Made by a program: the position numbers and the translations under genes | Notes under the pieces: model-generated | The model's database searches: none | What the model saw: the letters and a program-made list of their open reading frames with translations, nothing else | What the model was told of the DNA's origin: nothing | Part shown: positions 1 to 8,484 of the stretch, one piece after another | Position numbering within the stretch: the first letter of the stretch is position 1 | How the letters are laid out: each line of letters begins with the position of its first letter | From: Melaminivora suipulveris | Lineage (GTDB): Bacteria > Pseudomonadota > Gammaproteobacteria > Burkholderiales > Burkholderiaceae_C | Reading direction: 5' to 3' | Length of the DNA: 64,000 nt | NCBI RefSeq assembly: GCF_003008575.1 | Contig: NZ_CP027667.1 | Location: 748,501-812,500, forward strand

Positions 1-684
1 GTCGCCGCCGTACAGGCCCAGCACCGGCGCCTTGAGCTGCGCCGCGACGTCGATGGGGTTGCGTGGCGTCATGTCGTCCTGCTTGCCCACCAGACGCCCG
101 TACCAGGCCACGCCGGCCTTGACCGGGCCGTGCGCGGCGTACAGCCAGGTGATGCGCCCGCCCCAGCAAAAGCCGGTGATGGCCGCCTTGGCCGTGTCGC
201 CGCCGTTGCTGCCTGCCCAGCGCAGGCAGGCGTCCAGGTCGGCCAGCACCTGGGTGTCGGGCACCTTGGCGACCAGCTCGCTCATCAGGCGCGCCAGTTC
301 GCCGTACTCCATCGGGTCGCCCTGGCGCGCGAACAGCTCGGGAGCGATGGCCAGGTAGCCGGCGTGCGCCAGGCGCCGGCAGGTGTCGGCGATGTATTCG
401 TGCACGCCGAAGATTTCCTGGATCACCAGCACCACCGGCAGATCCTTGCGCCCGGCGGGCGCGGCGCGGTAGGCCGGCAGCTTGAAGCCCTGGGGCGCGT
501 CGATATGGACCTCACCGGCGACCAGCCCGTCGGCCGGGGTGCGGATGGCGTCCTGCGCCATCAGTGGCGCCGCGGCCGCGGCGTAGCCTGCCCCCAGCAT
601 CAGGCGCAGCGCGCCGCGGCGCGTGCCGTCGCTGGCGCCGGGCGCCAGGGCGTCGAAATCGCTTTGCAGATCATCATGGGGCAT
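1..684 (-). CDS. Dienelactone hydrolase family protein (3' part beyond window)
   Basis: Alpha/beta hydrolase of the dienelactone hydrolase (DLH) family, which opens lactone rings in the degradation of aromatic compounds; the real substrate here is unknown. The reading frame is open from the ATG at 684 to the window edge (228 residues, C-terminus missing). The nucleophile motif G-F-C-W-G-G is visible around residue 180, with cysteine instead of serine as in the DLH family, and the VIQEIFG segment typical of the family lies near residue 90. Residues 20-45 (RRGALRLMLGAGYAAAAAPLMA) look like a Tat-type or Sec export signal, so the enzyme may be periplasmic. A good Shine-Dalgarno (GAGGA) sits about 7 nt before the ATG. 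Confidence 0.85.
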   Translation of the reverse strand, partial: MPHDDLQSDFDALAPGASDGTRRGALRLMLGAGYAAAAAPLMAQDAIRTPADGLVAGEVHIDAPQGFKLPAYRAAPAGRKDLPVVLVIQEIFGVHEYIADTCRRLAHAGYLAIAPELFARQGDPMEYGELARLMSELVAKVPDTQVLADLDACLRWAGSNGGDTAKAAITGFCWGGRITWLYAAHGPVKAGVAWYGRLVGKQDDMTPRNPIDVAAQLKAPVLGLYGGD

Positions 685-867
685 GGCGGATCCTCGTGTC
701 GGGTGATGGATGGGTTGCACCGCTGCGGGCGGGCGCCGCCCGATTGTGGCCGCTGCGGCCATGCCGCACACGGGCGGCGGCATGGGCCGCGCGTCCATAA
801 TGCCCGCCGCCCTTGCCCGCCAGTGCGTCTGGCCACCCCTGCAATTTCTCACCTAACGATCCTGACC

Positions 868-1350
868 ATGAAGAAGCCTTTGCGCCCCGCCTTTCTTTTC
901 CTCGCCGCAGCATGCGGCCTGCTGGTCGGCGCCGCGCGCGCCGAGGTGACCATCAGCGACGCCTGGGTGCGCGCCACCGTGCCCCAGCAACAGGCCACCG
1001 GTGCCTTCATGCAGATCCGCAGCAGCGAGGCGGTGCGCCTGGTGCAGGTGCAAAGCCCGGTCGCTGGCGTGGCCGAGGTGCATGAGATGGCCATGGAGGG
1101 CGACGTGATGAAGATGCGCGCCCTGCCGGCGCTGCCCGTCCCCGCAAGTCAAGCCCTGACCCTGCGCCCCGGCGGCCACCACGTGATGCTGCTGGACTTG
1201 AAGCAGCAGGTAAAGGCCGGCGACAGCGTGCCTTTGAGTCTGATATTTGAGAGCGCCGACGGGCAGCGCCAGACCGTGCAGGTGCAGGCCACGGCGCGCG
1301 CCCTGGGCGCTGCGGCGCCGGCAGCGCATGGCGGCGGTCACGGACACTGA
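868..1350 (+). CDS. Copper chaperone PCu(A)C family protein
   Basis: Periplasmic Cu(I) chaperone of the PCu(A)C family (DUF461), which in other bacteria delivers copper to the CuA site of cytochrome c oxidase. The 160-residue protein starts with a Sec signal (MKKPLRPAFLFLAAACGLL, cleavage probably after ARA near residue 24). The family's copper ligands are visible: H-E-M near residue 73, a downstream Met-rich stretch (GDVMKM), and H-H-V-M near residue 111. The C-terminus is rich in His and Gly (HGGGHGH) and may bind extra metal. The ATG at 868 was chosen because it gives the signal peptide; longer upstream frames are unsupported. No strong Shine-Dalgarno is visible. A CATAAT -10-like box lies about 65 bp upstream. 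Confidence 0.9.
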   Translation: MKKPLRPAFLFLAAACGLLVGAARAEVTISDAWVRATVPQQQATGAFMQIRSSEAVRLVQVQSPVAGVAEVHEMAMEGDVMKMRALPALPVPASQALTLRPGGHHVMLLDLKQQVKAGDSVPLSLIFESADGQRQTVQVQATARALGAAAPAAHGGGHGH

Positions 1351-1365
1351 TCTCGGCAGGTTTTC

Positions 1366-1430
1366 AAGCCTTTTTGCCCCTCAGTCGGCGTAAATAAAGC
1401 GCCTTTAGCTACATTTTTTATAGCACAAAG
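1366..1430. repeat. AGTCGGCGT/AGCTAT dispersed repeat, copy 1
   Basis: AT-rich stretch with the core TCAGTCGGCGTAAATAAAGC followed by TAGCTACA, a T-run and TATAGCA. It is one of a family of at least ten intergenic copies in this window, all clearly richer in A and T than the genes around them. It lies just after the copper chaperone stop codon. Confidence 0.8.
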
Positions 1431-1476
1431 ATTTGCCCGCGGAGCGCTACCCAAGATGCGTGTCCCATAATCGCCA

Positions 1477-1508
1477 GCCCGGTGCCGCCTTGCGCACCGG
1501 GCTTTTTT
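1477..1508 (+). terminator. Rho-independent terminator after the copper chaperone
   Basis: Perfect 9-bp stem GCCCGGTGC / GCACCGGGC with an 8-nt loop, followed directly by six T residues. It would end transcripts from the copper chaperone gene, just 16 bp before the start of the MFS gene. Confidence 0.8.
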
Positions 1509-1524
1509 ATCCCCTTTCGCCACC

Positions 1525-2757
1525 ATGCACCCTGACGCCTCCAACCTCTGGCGCGGCCCGCGCTGGGCCCTGTCGGTCCTGCTGGCGCTGCTGGGCATGG
1601 TCGGGCCGTTCTCCATCGACACCTATCTGCCGGCCTTTGGCGCGATTTCGCGCTCGCTGGGCGCCAGCCCCGTCGAGATGCAGCAGACGCTGTCGGCCTA
1701 CCTGTTCGGCTTCGCCTTCATGACGCTGTTCCACGGCTCTCTGTCGGACAGCTTCGGGCGCCGGCCGGTGGTGCTGTGGGGCTTGGCGCTGTTCACCGTG
1801 GCATCGGCGGGGTGCGCGCTGGCGCAGACCACCGGGCAGCTGATCGCTTTTCGCGCGCTGCAGGGCCTGTCGGCCGGCGCCGGCATCGTGGTCTCGCGCG
1901 CGGTGATCCGCGACATCTACCCGCCGGCGCAGGCCCAGCAGGTCATGAGCCAGGTGACCATCTTCTTTGGCGTGGCGCCGGCCATCGCGCCCATGGTGGG
2001 GGGCTGGCTGTCGGCGCACCTGAACTGGCACAGCGTGTTCTGGTTCCTAACCGGGGTGGGAGCCTTTCTGTGGCTGGCCAACTGGCGCCTGCTGCCCGAG
2101 ACGCTGGCGCCCACGCAGCGCCAGCCGCTGCGCATGGGCAACCTGCTGCGCGGCTACTGGGAGCTGGGCACCAGCCCGCGCTTCGTGCTGCTGGCGCTGG
2201 CCAGCGGCGTGCCGTTCAACGGCATGTTTTTGTACGTGCTCACGGCGCCGGCCTTCCTGGGCGAGCACCTGCACCTGGCGCCCACCGAGTTCTACTGGTT
2301 CTTTCTGCTGAACATCGCCGGCATCATGGGCGGCGCCTGGGTCAGCGGACGGCTGGCCGGGCGCATCGCGCCCAAGCGCCAGATCCGCCACGGCTTCGTG
2401 ATCATGCTGGCCATGGGCTTGCTCAATTTCGGCCTGAATCTGGCGCTCCAGCCACACGTGCTGTGGGCCATGCTGCCGATCGCCATCTTCTCCTTCGGCT
2501 GGGCGCTGATGGTGCCGGTGGTGACGTTGCTGGTGCTGGATCTGTACCCGCACCGCCGGGGCATGGCCTCGTCGCTGCAGGCCTTCGTCGGCTCCACGGC
2601 CAACGGCCTGGTGGCCGGCGTGGTGGCGCCGCTGGTCATGCATTCGACGCGGCTGCTGGCGCTGGCGTCGCTGTTGATGATGTGCGTGGGACTGGTGTCG
2701 TGGATCTACCTGCACCGCCACTGGCCCGAGATCGGGCGCACGGTGCAGGAGGCCTGA
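1525..2757 (+). CDS. Bcr/CflA family multidrug efflux MFS transporter
   Basis: Inner-membrane proton-driven drug exporter of the Bcr/CflA (DHA1) family, 410 residues, the usual length for 12 transmembrane helices. Family signatures are visible: IDTYLPA in helix 1 (residues 31-37), MFS motif A GSLSDSFGRRP between helices 2 and 3 (residues 71-81), RALQGLSAG and the conserved RAVIRDIY segment in helices 4-5. The start ATG at 1525 lies 16 bp after a terminator hairpin; no obvious Shine-Dalgarno is seen. Substrate is unknown; Bcr homologues export bicyclomycin, sulfonamides or chloramphenicol. Confidence 0.9.
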   Translation: MHPDASNLWRGPRWALSVLLALLGMVGPFSIDTYLPAFGAISRSLGASPVEMQQTLSAYLFGFAFMTLFHGSLSDSFGRRPVVLWGLALFTVASAGCALAQTTGQLIAFRALQGLSAGAGIVVSRAVIRDIYPPAQAQQVMSQVTIFFGVAPAIAPMVGGWLSAHLNWHSVFWFLTGVGAFLWLANWRLLPETLAPTQRQPLRMGNLLRGYWELGTSPRFVLLALASGVPFNGMFLYVLTAPAFLGEHLHLAPTEFYWFFLLNIAGIMGGAWVSGRLAGRIAPKRQIRHGFVIMLAMGLLNFGLNLALQPHVLWAMLPIAIFSFGWALMVPVVTLLVLDLYPHRRGMASSLQAFVGSTANGLVAGVVAPLVMHSTRLLALASLLMMCVGLVSWIYLHRHWPEIGRTVQEA

Positions 2758-2769
2758 CGCGCGGCCGGC

Positions 2770-4239
2770 TCAGCGCGCGATGCCGCGCCGCTCCTGCCCG
2801 CGGTTGGCGTAGTAGCGCGCCTTTTGCGCATACATGGCCTGGTCGGCGTGTTGCACGGCGGCTTCCAGCTGTTCGCCGGTATGCGCCAGCGCCGTGCCGA
2901 TCGCCAGACTGAGCGCGCGGCCGGGGTAGAACTGGTTGTTCATCTCCTGCAGCGACTGCAATCGCTCGACCATGGCCTGCAGCGCGCGCTCGTCGCCGCC
3001 GGGCAGCAGGATGGAGAACTCGTCGCCACCGGTGCGCGCGGTGCAGGCGGGCTGGTCCACCGCCTTGGCCAGCACCTCGCCAGCGCGGCGCAGCATGGCG
3101 TCGCCCGCCGCGTGACCCAGCTCGTCGTTGAGGGCTTTCAGGCCGTTCAGGTCGATCACCAGCACGCCCACCGGCAGCGGGCCCTTGCGCGACAGGCGCG
3201 CCAGCTCCTCGGCGTAGAAGGCGCGGTTGCGCAGGCCGGTGAGCACATCATGCTTGCCCAGGTATTCCAGGTAGGCCTCGGCCTTCTTGCGCGCGGTGAT
3301 GTCCACCAGCGACAAAAGCACCATGCCCCAGTCGTGCCGGTGCTCATGCAGCACGGCGAACTGCATGTGGATGTGCAGGGCGTCGCCCGCGAGGTTGTAG
3401 TTGACGACCTCGCGCTGCTGAAACAGGCGGCCTTCCCACAGGTCCACCAGCTGCTCGGAGAACGACTCGCGCATCTCATCGCGAAACATGCGATGCACGC
3501 TGGCGCGCAACTCGTCCTTGCTGGCAGCGCCGAACAACTGCAGCGTGAGCTGGTTCACGTCGATGACGCGGATCTCCTGCATGCACTGGTCGGCAAACTC
3601 CGGGTGCACCTTCAGGAAGGTCTTGAAATCCACGATGCCGCGCGCACGCAGATCGTCCAGCAGGCGCTTGACCTGGCTGAAGTCCTCCACCCACAGCGAG
3701 ACCGGCGAGTGCTCGAACAGCGCGCGCGCGTAATGCTCGCTGGCCTGCAGTCGCCGCTGCGCCTGCAGCGCCTGGGTGTTGTCCTCCAGCGAGACCAGCA
3801 CGCGGTCCCACAGCTCCTCGTGGCCGGGCAGGATGCGGCCGCGGATGTGCACGTCCAGGCGCCGGCCGTCCAGCGCGTAGTTCACGGTCTGGTTGGCGAA
3901 TTCGCTGGCGCCCTTCCACAGCTGCTCGATCTCGGCTATCACGTGCTCGCGCATGTCGCCACTGAAGACCTGCGCCAGGCCGGCCTCCAGCGCGGCCTGG
4001 TCAGGCGCGGCGAACAGCTCCAGCGTGCGGCGATTGACCTTGAGCACCTGGATGGCCGCGCCATAGTCGCCCAGGCGCTCGGGATTTTCGCGCAGATAAC
4101 GCGCCAGATCGGTCACACCGCCTGCGCGCCAGCGGGCGAACAGCGCGCGCACGCCGCTGAAGTCCTCCAACCACAGCGAGACCGGCGCCAGCTCGAACAT
4201 GTGTTCAAAGTCGGCCTGCGAAGACACGGCAGATGACAT
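2770..4239 (-). CDS. Diguanylate cyclase with two tandem PAS-like sensor domains
   Basis: Makes the second messenger c-di-GMP from two GTP. The 489-residue protein has two homologous N-terminal sensor modules: one beginning APVSLWLEDFSGV (about residues 16-135) and one beginning SPVSLWVEDFSQV (about 155-290). Both share a ...YLRENPE/...FLKVHPE segment and a downstream VN-x-x-TLxLF motif, as PAS-type domains do. The GGDEF domain begins at DVLTGLRNR (about 325) and has an intact GGDEF at 404-408. There is no RxxD inhibitory site five residues upstream and no EAL domain. No signal peptide or membrane segment is seen, so it is probably cytosolic. The ATG at 4239 was chosen because GGGAGG lies 7 nt upstream; the frame stays open further upstream, antiparallel to the helicase, but that extension looks non-coding. 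Confidence 0.9.
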   Translation of the reverse strand: MSSAVSSQADFEHMFELAPVSLWLEDFSGVRALFARWRAGGVTDLARYLRENPERLGDYGAAIQVLKVNRRTLELFAAPDQAALEAGLAQVFSGDMREHVIAEIEQLWKGASEFANQTVNYALDGRRLDVHIRGRILPGHEELWDRVLVSLEDNTQALQAQRRLQASEHYARALFEHSPVSLWVEDFSQVKRLLDDLRARGIVDFKTFLKVHPEFADQCMQEIRVIDVNQLTLQLFGAASKDELRASVHRMFRDEMRESFSEQLVDLWEGRLFQQREVVNYNLAGDALHIHMQFAVLHEHRHDWGMVLLSLVDITARKKAEAYLEYLGKHDVLTGLRNRAFYAEELARLSRKGPLPVGVLVIDLNGLKALNDELGHAAGDAMLRRAGEVLAKAVDQPACTARTGGDEFSILLPGGDERALQAMVERLQSLQEMNNQFYPGRALSLAIGTALAHTGEQLEAAVQHADQAMYAQKARYYANRGQERRGIAR

Positions 4240-4297
4240 GCACAACCTCCCACAAGGACGCCGCATTATCCGGGCGCCAGGGCGTTCATCCAGGCAC

Positions 4298-4330
4298 AAA
4301 AAAGCCAGCCATGCGGGGAGCATGGCTGGC
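4298..4330 (-). terminator. Rho-independent terminator of the DEAD-box helicase
   Basis: Perfect 10-bp stem (GCCAGCCATG / CATGGCTGGC, 7-nt loop) followed on the minus strand by six T residues. It lies 43 bp after the helicase stop codon and before the diguanylate cyclase start. Confidence 0.9.
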
Positions 4331-4372
4331 TGATCAAGAGGCGCGCCGGCCCCGCGCGGAGCCGGCGGCGGA

Positions 4373-6223
4373 TCAGCGTCCGGCGCGCTCGCCGCGGCGG
4401 TGGGCCTCACCGGCGCGCGGCGCGTAAGGGCGGCCGGCGCCTTGCGGCTTGGCGAAGGCGGGCTTGGCCGGGCGGCTGAAATCGCCACGGCCGGCGTCGC
4501 CTCGCGCGCTGCCGCTGCGCGCATCGCCGAAGCCGCCCTTGCGGCCGTAGCCATCGCTCTGGCGCGGCGCGTGGCCGAAGCCGCGCGGGGCGGCGCCAAA
4601 GCCCTCGCCGGCGCGGCCCGGACCGCGCGGCGCGCCGCGCTGGTCGTCAAAGCGCGGGTCAAACCCCTCCTGCGGACGGTCGCCAAAGCGCTCGTTGCGA
4701 TCGCCGAACCGGGGGCCATGACCGCCGCGCTCGCCACCGCGGCCGAAGCGCTCACCGCGCCCGCGGCCCGGCGCACCCCGGCCGTTGCCGCCCCCGAAAC
4801 CTTCGCGCCCGCCCTGCGGGAAGCGCTGCGTCGGCTCCAGCCCGGCGACGACCTCGGCCTTGAACTGCTGGCGCGTGAAGCCTTCGATGTCGAAGATGCG
4901 GCGGCGATCGCGGAACTCGGCGAACGTCACCGCCAGACCATCGCGCCCGGCGCGCCCGGTGCGGCCGATGCGGTGCGTGTAGTCCTCGGCCTTCATGGGC
5001 AGGCCGTAGTTGAAGACGTGGGTGATGGTCGGCACGTCGATGCCGCGCGCGGCCACGTCGGTGGCCACCAGGATCTGCACCTGGCCATTCCTCAGCGCCA
5101 TCAGGCGGCGGTTGCGCAGGCCCTGGCTCAGCGCGCCGTGCAGCGCCACGGCGGAAAAGCCCGCCTGCTGCAGTTCACCGGCCAGGCCGTCGCACTCGAT
5201 CTGCGTGCTGGCGAAGACGATGGCCTGGTCGATGGTGGAATCGCGCAGCCAGTGGTCCAGAAGCTTCCTCTTGTGCTCGCTGTTGTCGGCCCAGTACAGC
5301 ACCTGCTTGATGTTGGAGTGCTTTTCCTGCGGCGAGTCGATCTGCACCTTCTTGACGCTGGCGCCGCCGTCGTGCATCACGCGCATGGCCAATTGCTGGA
5401 TGCGCGGGGCGAAGGTGGCGGAGAACATCATGGTCTGCTTGCGCGCGGCCGTGAGGGAGTTGATTTCTGCCAGATCGTCGGAGAAACCCAGGTCCAACAT
5501 GCGGTCGGCCTCGTCCACGACGAGGAATTGCACCTGGTCGAGCTTGATCTGCATCGAGCGCTGCAGGTCCAGCAGGCGGCCGGGCGTGGCCACCACCAGG
5601 TTGGCACCCTGCAGGCGGGCGATCTGCACCTGGTAGGGCATGCCGCCCACCACGTTGGCGATACGCAGGCCCTTGCAGTGCTTGACCAGCTCGATGGCGT
5701 CGTGCGCCACCTGCTGGGCCAGCTCGCGGGTCGGGCACAGGATCAGCGCGCCGGGCGTGGCGGCCTTGAAGTTGCGCGCCAGCGTGGGGTTCTTGCGCTT
5801 GGGGCGCTTGGGGGCGGCTTCGCCGCGGGCGGCCGCCTCGGCTGCCGCGCGCTCGTATTCGGCGCGCGCAGCGGCATCAAGCTCGGCCTGCTGCTGCACC
5901 AGCGTGTGCAGCACGGGCAGCAGGAAGGCGGCGGTCTTGCCGCTGCCGGTCTGGCTGGAGACCATCAGGTCGATGAAACGGCCGGCTTCCTCGTCTGCGC
6001 CCATGGCCAGGGGGATGACCTTGTCCTGCACGGCCGTGGGCTGGGTATAGCCCAGGTCGCGCACGGCCTGCACCAGCTCAGGGGCCAGGCCCAGTTGCAC
6101 GAAGCCTTCGGGCAGGGAGTTTTCAACGTTTGCGCCGGCAGCGGCGACGGCAGCGCCGTCCACGAGCGGCAAAGAGAGATCGGCAGGCGCGGCTTGGCCC
6201 TGCACAGGCAGTTGTTCAGTCAT
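4373..6223 (-). CDS. DEAD-box ATP-dependent RNA helicase with RGG-rich tail
   Basis: RhlE-type RNA helicase acting in RNA remodelling, ribosome assembly or RNA decay. The 616 residues carry the Q motif (about 41-66), Walker A QTGSGKT (91-97), PTRELAQ (164-170), DEAD (237-240), SAT (MMFSATF), and the C-terminal motifs ARGIDVP and HRIGRTGRAG. Residues about 109-155 form a charged Lys/Arg/Ala-rich insertion between motifs I and Ia. The last 150 residues are a Gly/Arg-rich disordered tail with repeated RG, RGG and FGD units, expected to bind RNA. The start ATG at 6223 has only a weak Shine-Dalgarno (GAGAAA). A long leader precedes it (to about 6451), a common place for autoregulation in such helicases. 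Confidence 0.95.
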   Translation of the reverse strand: MTEQLPVQGQAAPADLSLPLVDGAAVAAAGANVENSLPEGFVQLGLAPELVQAVRDLGYTQPTAVQDKVIPLAMGADEEAGRFIDLMVSSQTGSGKTAAFLLPVLHTLVQQQAELDAAARAEYERAAAEAAARGEAAPKRPKRKNPTLARNFKAATPGALILCPTRELAQQVAHDAIELVKHCKGLRIANVVGGMPYQVQIARLQGANLVVATPGRLLDLQRSMQIKLDQVQFLVVDEADRMLDLGFSDDLAEINSLTAARKQTMMFSATFAPRIQQLAMRVMHDGGASVKKVQIDSPQEKHSNIKQVLYWADNSEHKRKLLDHWLRDSTIDQAIVFASTQIECDGLAGELQQAGFSAVALHGALSQGLRNRRLMALRNGQVQILVATDVAARGIDVPTITHVFNYGLPMKAEDYTHRIGRTGRAGRDGLAVTFAEFRDRRRIFDIEGFTRQQFKAEVVAGLEPTQRFPQGGREGFGGGNGRGAPGRGRGERFGRGGERGGHGPRFGDRNERFGDRPQEGFDPRFDDQRGAPRGPGRAGEGFGAAPRGFGHAPRQSDGYGRKGGFGDARSGSARGDAGRGDFSRPAKPAFAKPQGAGRPYAPRAGEAHRRGERAGR

Positions 6224-6408
6224 GAATTTTCTCAGGCAACGAGCGCCGCAGGCGCTACCCGCGGGGGCCTCGTCGATGGTTACAAAACATCAACCATCAA
6301 ACGAAACCGGGGCCGTAGCGGACGGCCCGGCGGGCAATTGGTTTGCATAAAGCGCCGCACTGCGAAAGCAGGAGGCGTGCAAGGCCCGATGAATGAAGGG
6401 AGATGTGC

Positions 6409-6451
6409 AAAAAAACTGCACTGCCCGTAAGGCACCCTTAAGGCAGTGCAG
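6409..6451 (-). terminator. Rho-independent terminator downstream of orn
   Basis: Hairpin with arms CTGCACTGCC and GGCAGTGCAG (near-perfect, loop of about 15 nt) followed on the minus strand by seven T residues. It follows the orn stop codon by about 70 bp. The rest of the gene-free stretch 6224-6523 holds the helicase leader and the promoter at 6458-6486. Confidence 0.85.
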
Positions 6452-6457
6452 CCGCGC

Positions 6458-6486
6458 ATTATCGCACGCTGCGGGTTTTCCCGCAA
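6458..6486 (-). promoter_or_regulatory. Putative sigma-70 promoter between orn and the helicase
   Basis: On the minus strand, TTGCGG, a 17-bp spacer and GATAAT. The predicted start point (about 6451) falls at the foot of the terminator hairpin at 6409-6451, so transcripts from it must read through that hairpin to reach the helicase. Confidence 0.5.
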
Positions 6487-6523
6487 GGCGCGCAAGGACT
6501 TGCGGTGCGGTGGCGCCGCCCCA

Positions 6524-7111
6524 TCAGAGCGAGAACAGCTGCGCGCGGTAGTGCGCAAGCTCGTCGATGGATTCGTGCACGTCGGCCAGCGCCGTGTGCT
6601 TTTGTGCCTTCTTGAAGCTGGCGTAGGCTTCGGGCTTCCAGCGCCTGGCCAGTTCCTTCAAGGTGCTCACGTCCAGGTTGCGGTAGTGAAAAAACGCCTC
6701 CAGCCTGGGCATGTAGCGCACCAGGAAGCGCCGGTCCTGGCCGATGCTGTTGCCGCACATCAGCGCCTTGCCCTTGGGGACGTAGCGCCTGAGGAACTCC
6801 AGCAGCACGGTCTCGGCCTGCGCTTCGGTGACGGTGGAGGCGCGCACCTTGTCGATCAGGCCGCTCCTGCCGTGCGTGCCCTTGTTCCAGGCGTCCATGC
6901 CGGCCAGCAGTTCGTCGCCCTGGTGGATCACGAAGACCGGGCCTTCGATGCGCGGCGTGAGCTGCGGGCCCGTGACGACCACGGCGATCTCCAGCAGGCG
7001 CTCCTTGTCCGGATCGAGGCCGGACATTTCGCAGTCCAGCCAGACCAGGTTCTGGTCGGATTTGGCGAGGGTGATGGCGGTGGTGGGCGCGGCGTCGTGG
7101 GTATCGGTCAT
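6524..7111 (-). CDS. orn: Oligoribonuclease
   Basis: 3'-5' exoribonuclease of the DEDDh family that degrades 2-5 nt RNAs, including pGpG from c-di-GMP turnover. 195 residues from the ATG at 7111, close to the usual 180. The first acidic pair is visible in [11 protein letters not shown] (D and E), and the catalytic His and final Asp in [14 protein letters not shown]. An in-frame ATG at 7153 is also possible, but the extra 14 residues are not family-like. It is divergent from the M48 protease gene, with 68 bp between start codons. The window also encodes two c-di-GMP enzymes whose degradation product Orn would clear. Confidence 0.95.
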   Translation of the reverse strand: MTDTHDAAPTTAITLAKSDQNLVWLDCEMSGLDPDKERLLEIAVVVTGPQLTPRIEGPVFVIHQGDELLAGMDAWNKGTHGRSGLIDKVRASTVTEAQAETVLLEFLRRYVPKGKALMCGNSIGQDRRFLVRYMPRLEAFFHYRNLDVSTLKELARRWKPEAYASFKKAQKHTALADVHESIDELAHYRAQLFSL

Positions 7112-7163
7112 CGGCCCGATTTTCGCCGATGACCCCATCCGCGCCGCCTGCAAGGGCAGGCCC

Positions 7164-7182
7164 TAAACTGCGGCCCTCCATG
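7164..7182 (+). promoter_or_regulatory. Short-leader promoter box before the M48 protease
   Basis: TAAACT at 7164-7169 lies 10 bp before the ATG at 7180, so a transcript starting at the usual distance would have a leader of only about 4 nt. No Shine-Dalgarno is seen. Confidence 0.35.
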
Positions 7183-8484
7183 CCGTCTCTGCTCTCCCCC
7201 TCGCTATTGCTGACCTATGCCTTCGCCGCCGCGCTGGTGGCCGGCCTGCTGCTGAAGTTCTGGCTGGCCTCGCGCCAGGTGCGCCACGTGGCGCAGCACC
7301 GCGGCGCCGTGCCGCCGGCCTTTGCCGGGCGCATCCCTCTGGCTGCGCACCAGAAGGCCGCCGACTACACCATCGCCCGCACGCGCTTTGGCATGCTGCA
7401 CATGGCCTTCAGCGCCGCGCTGCTGCTGGGCTGGACGCTGCTGGGAGGCCTGGACGCGCTGAACCAGGCGCTGCTGGCCTGGCTGTCCGGCGGCATGGCG
7501 CAGCAGCTGGCGCTGCTGGCGGCGTTCGCGCTCATCAGCGGCGCGCTGGACCTGCCGGCGCAGCTCTACCAGACCTTCGTGCTGGAGCAGCGCTTCGGCT
7601 TCAACCAGATGACGCCGCGCCTGTGGCTGGCGGATCTCGCCAAATCCACCCTGGTCGGCGCGCTCATCGGCCTGCCGCTGGCCGCCCTCGTGCTGTGGCT
7701 GATGCAGGCCGCCGGCGCGCTGTGGTGGCTGTGGGCCTGGGCCGCGTGGGTGGGCTTCAACCTGCTGTTGATGGTGGTTTATCCGCTGTTCATCGCGCCG
7801 CTGTTCAACAAGTTCCAGCCGCTGCAGGATGAATCGCTGCGCGCGCGCGTGACGGCGCTGATGCGGCGCTGCGGCTTCACCGCCAGCGGCTTGTTCGTCA
7901 TGGACGGCAGCCGCCGCAGCGCGCATGCCAACGCCTACTTCACCGGTTTTGGCGCGGCCAAGCGCGTGGTGTTCTACGACACGCTGCTCAAGCAGCTGTC
8001 CGGCGACGAGGTCGAGGCGGTGCTGGCGCACGAGCTGGGGCACTTCCACCACCGGCACATCGCGCGGCGCCTGGTGGGCGTGTTCGCCTTCAGCCTGATC
8101 GGCTTCGCGCTGCTGGGCTGGCTGTCCACGCGCGGCTGGTTCTACACCGGCCTGGGCGTGACGCCCAACCTGTCGCTGGCCGGCTCGGCGCCGAACGACG
8201 CGCTGGCGCTGCTGCTGTTTGCGCTGGCTGCTCCCGTGTTCACCACCTTCCTCACGCCCCTGATGGCGCAGCTGTCGCGCAAGCACGAGTTTCAGGCCGA
8301 TGCCTATGCCTGCGCGCAGGCCGATGGCGGCCAGCTCGCCTCCGCCCTGCTCAAGCTGTACCAGGACAACGCCTCCACGCTCACGCCGGACCCGGTGTAC
8401 GCGCGCTTTTACTACTCCCACCCACCCGCGACCGAGCGCCTGGCGCGCCTGCCCGCGGCCTTGCTCCAGCCCGCCACGCCATGA
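7180..8484 (+). CDS. M48 family zinc metalloprotease (Ste24/HtpX type)
   Basis: Integral-membrane metallopeptidase of the Ste24-like M48A group, 434 residues, homologous to CAAX prenyl protease 1; in bacteria it is thought to act in membrane protein quality control. The zinc motif HELGH is at about residues 284-288, and the third ligand region EFQADAYA follows downstream. At least six hydrophobic segments are visible (near residues 5-25, 80-100, 105-125, 160-185, 190-210, and after the zinc motif). The ATG at 7180 begins a clean hydrophobic N-terminus. It heads a three-gene operon: its TGA overlaps the phhB ATG (ATGA). Confidence 0.92.
   Translation: MPSLLSPSLLLTYAFAAALVAGLLLKFWLASRQVRHVAQHRGAVPPAFAGRIPLAAHQKAADYTIARTRFGMLHMAFSAALLLGWTLLGGLDALNQALLAWLSGGMAQQLALLAAFALISGALDLPAQLYQTFVLEQRFGFNQMTPRLWLADLAKSTLVGALIGLPLAALVLWLMQAAGALWWLWAWAAWVGFNLLLMVVYPLFIAPLFNKFQPLQDESLRARVTALMRRCGFTASGLFVMDGSRRSAHANAYFTGFGAAKRVVFYDTLLKQLSGDEVEAVLAHELGHFHHRHIARRLVGVFAFSLIGFALLGWLSTRGWFYTGLGVTPNLSLAGSAPNDALALLLFALAAPVFTTFLTPLMAQLSRKHEFQADAYACAQADGGQLASALLKLYQDNASTLTPDPVYARFYYSHPPATERLARLPAALLQPATP

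Noticed and set aside
4240..4776. N-terminal extension of the diguanylate cyclase
   Set aside because: The extra part is low-complexity Ala/Arg and overlaps the helicase tail and its terminator; a good ribosome-binding site marks the ATG at 4239.
4400..6430. A 676-codon open frame antisense to the DEAD-box helicase
   Set aside because: It mirrors the high-GC third-position pattern of the real gene and has no recognisable domain; the helicase motifs are all on the other strand.
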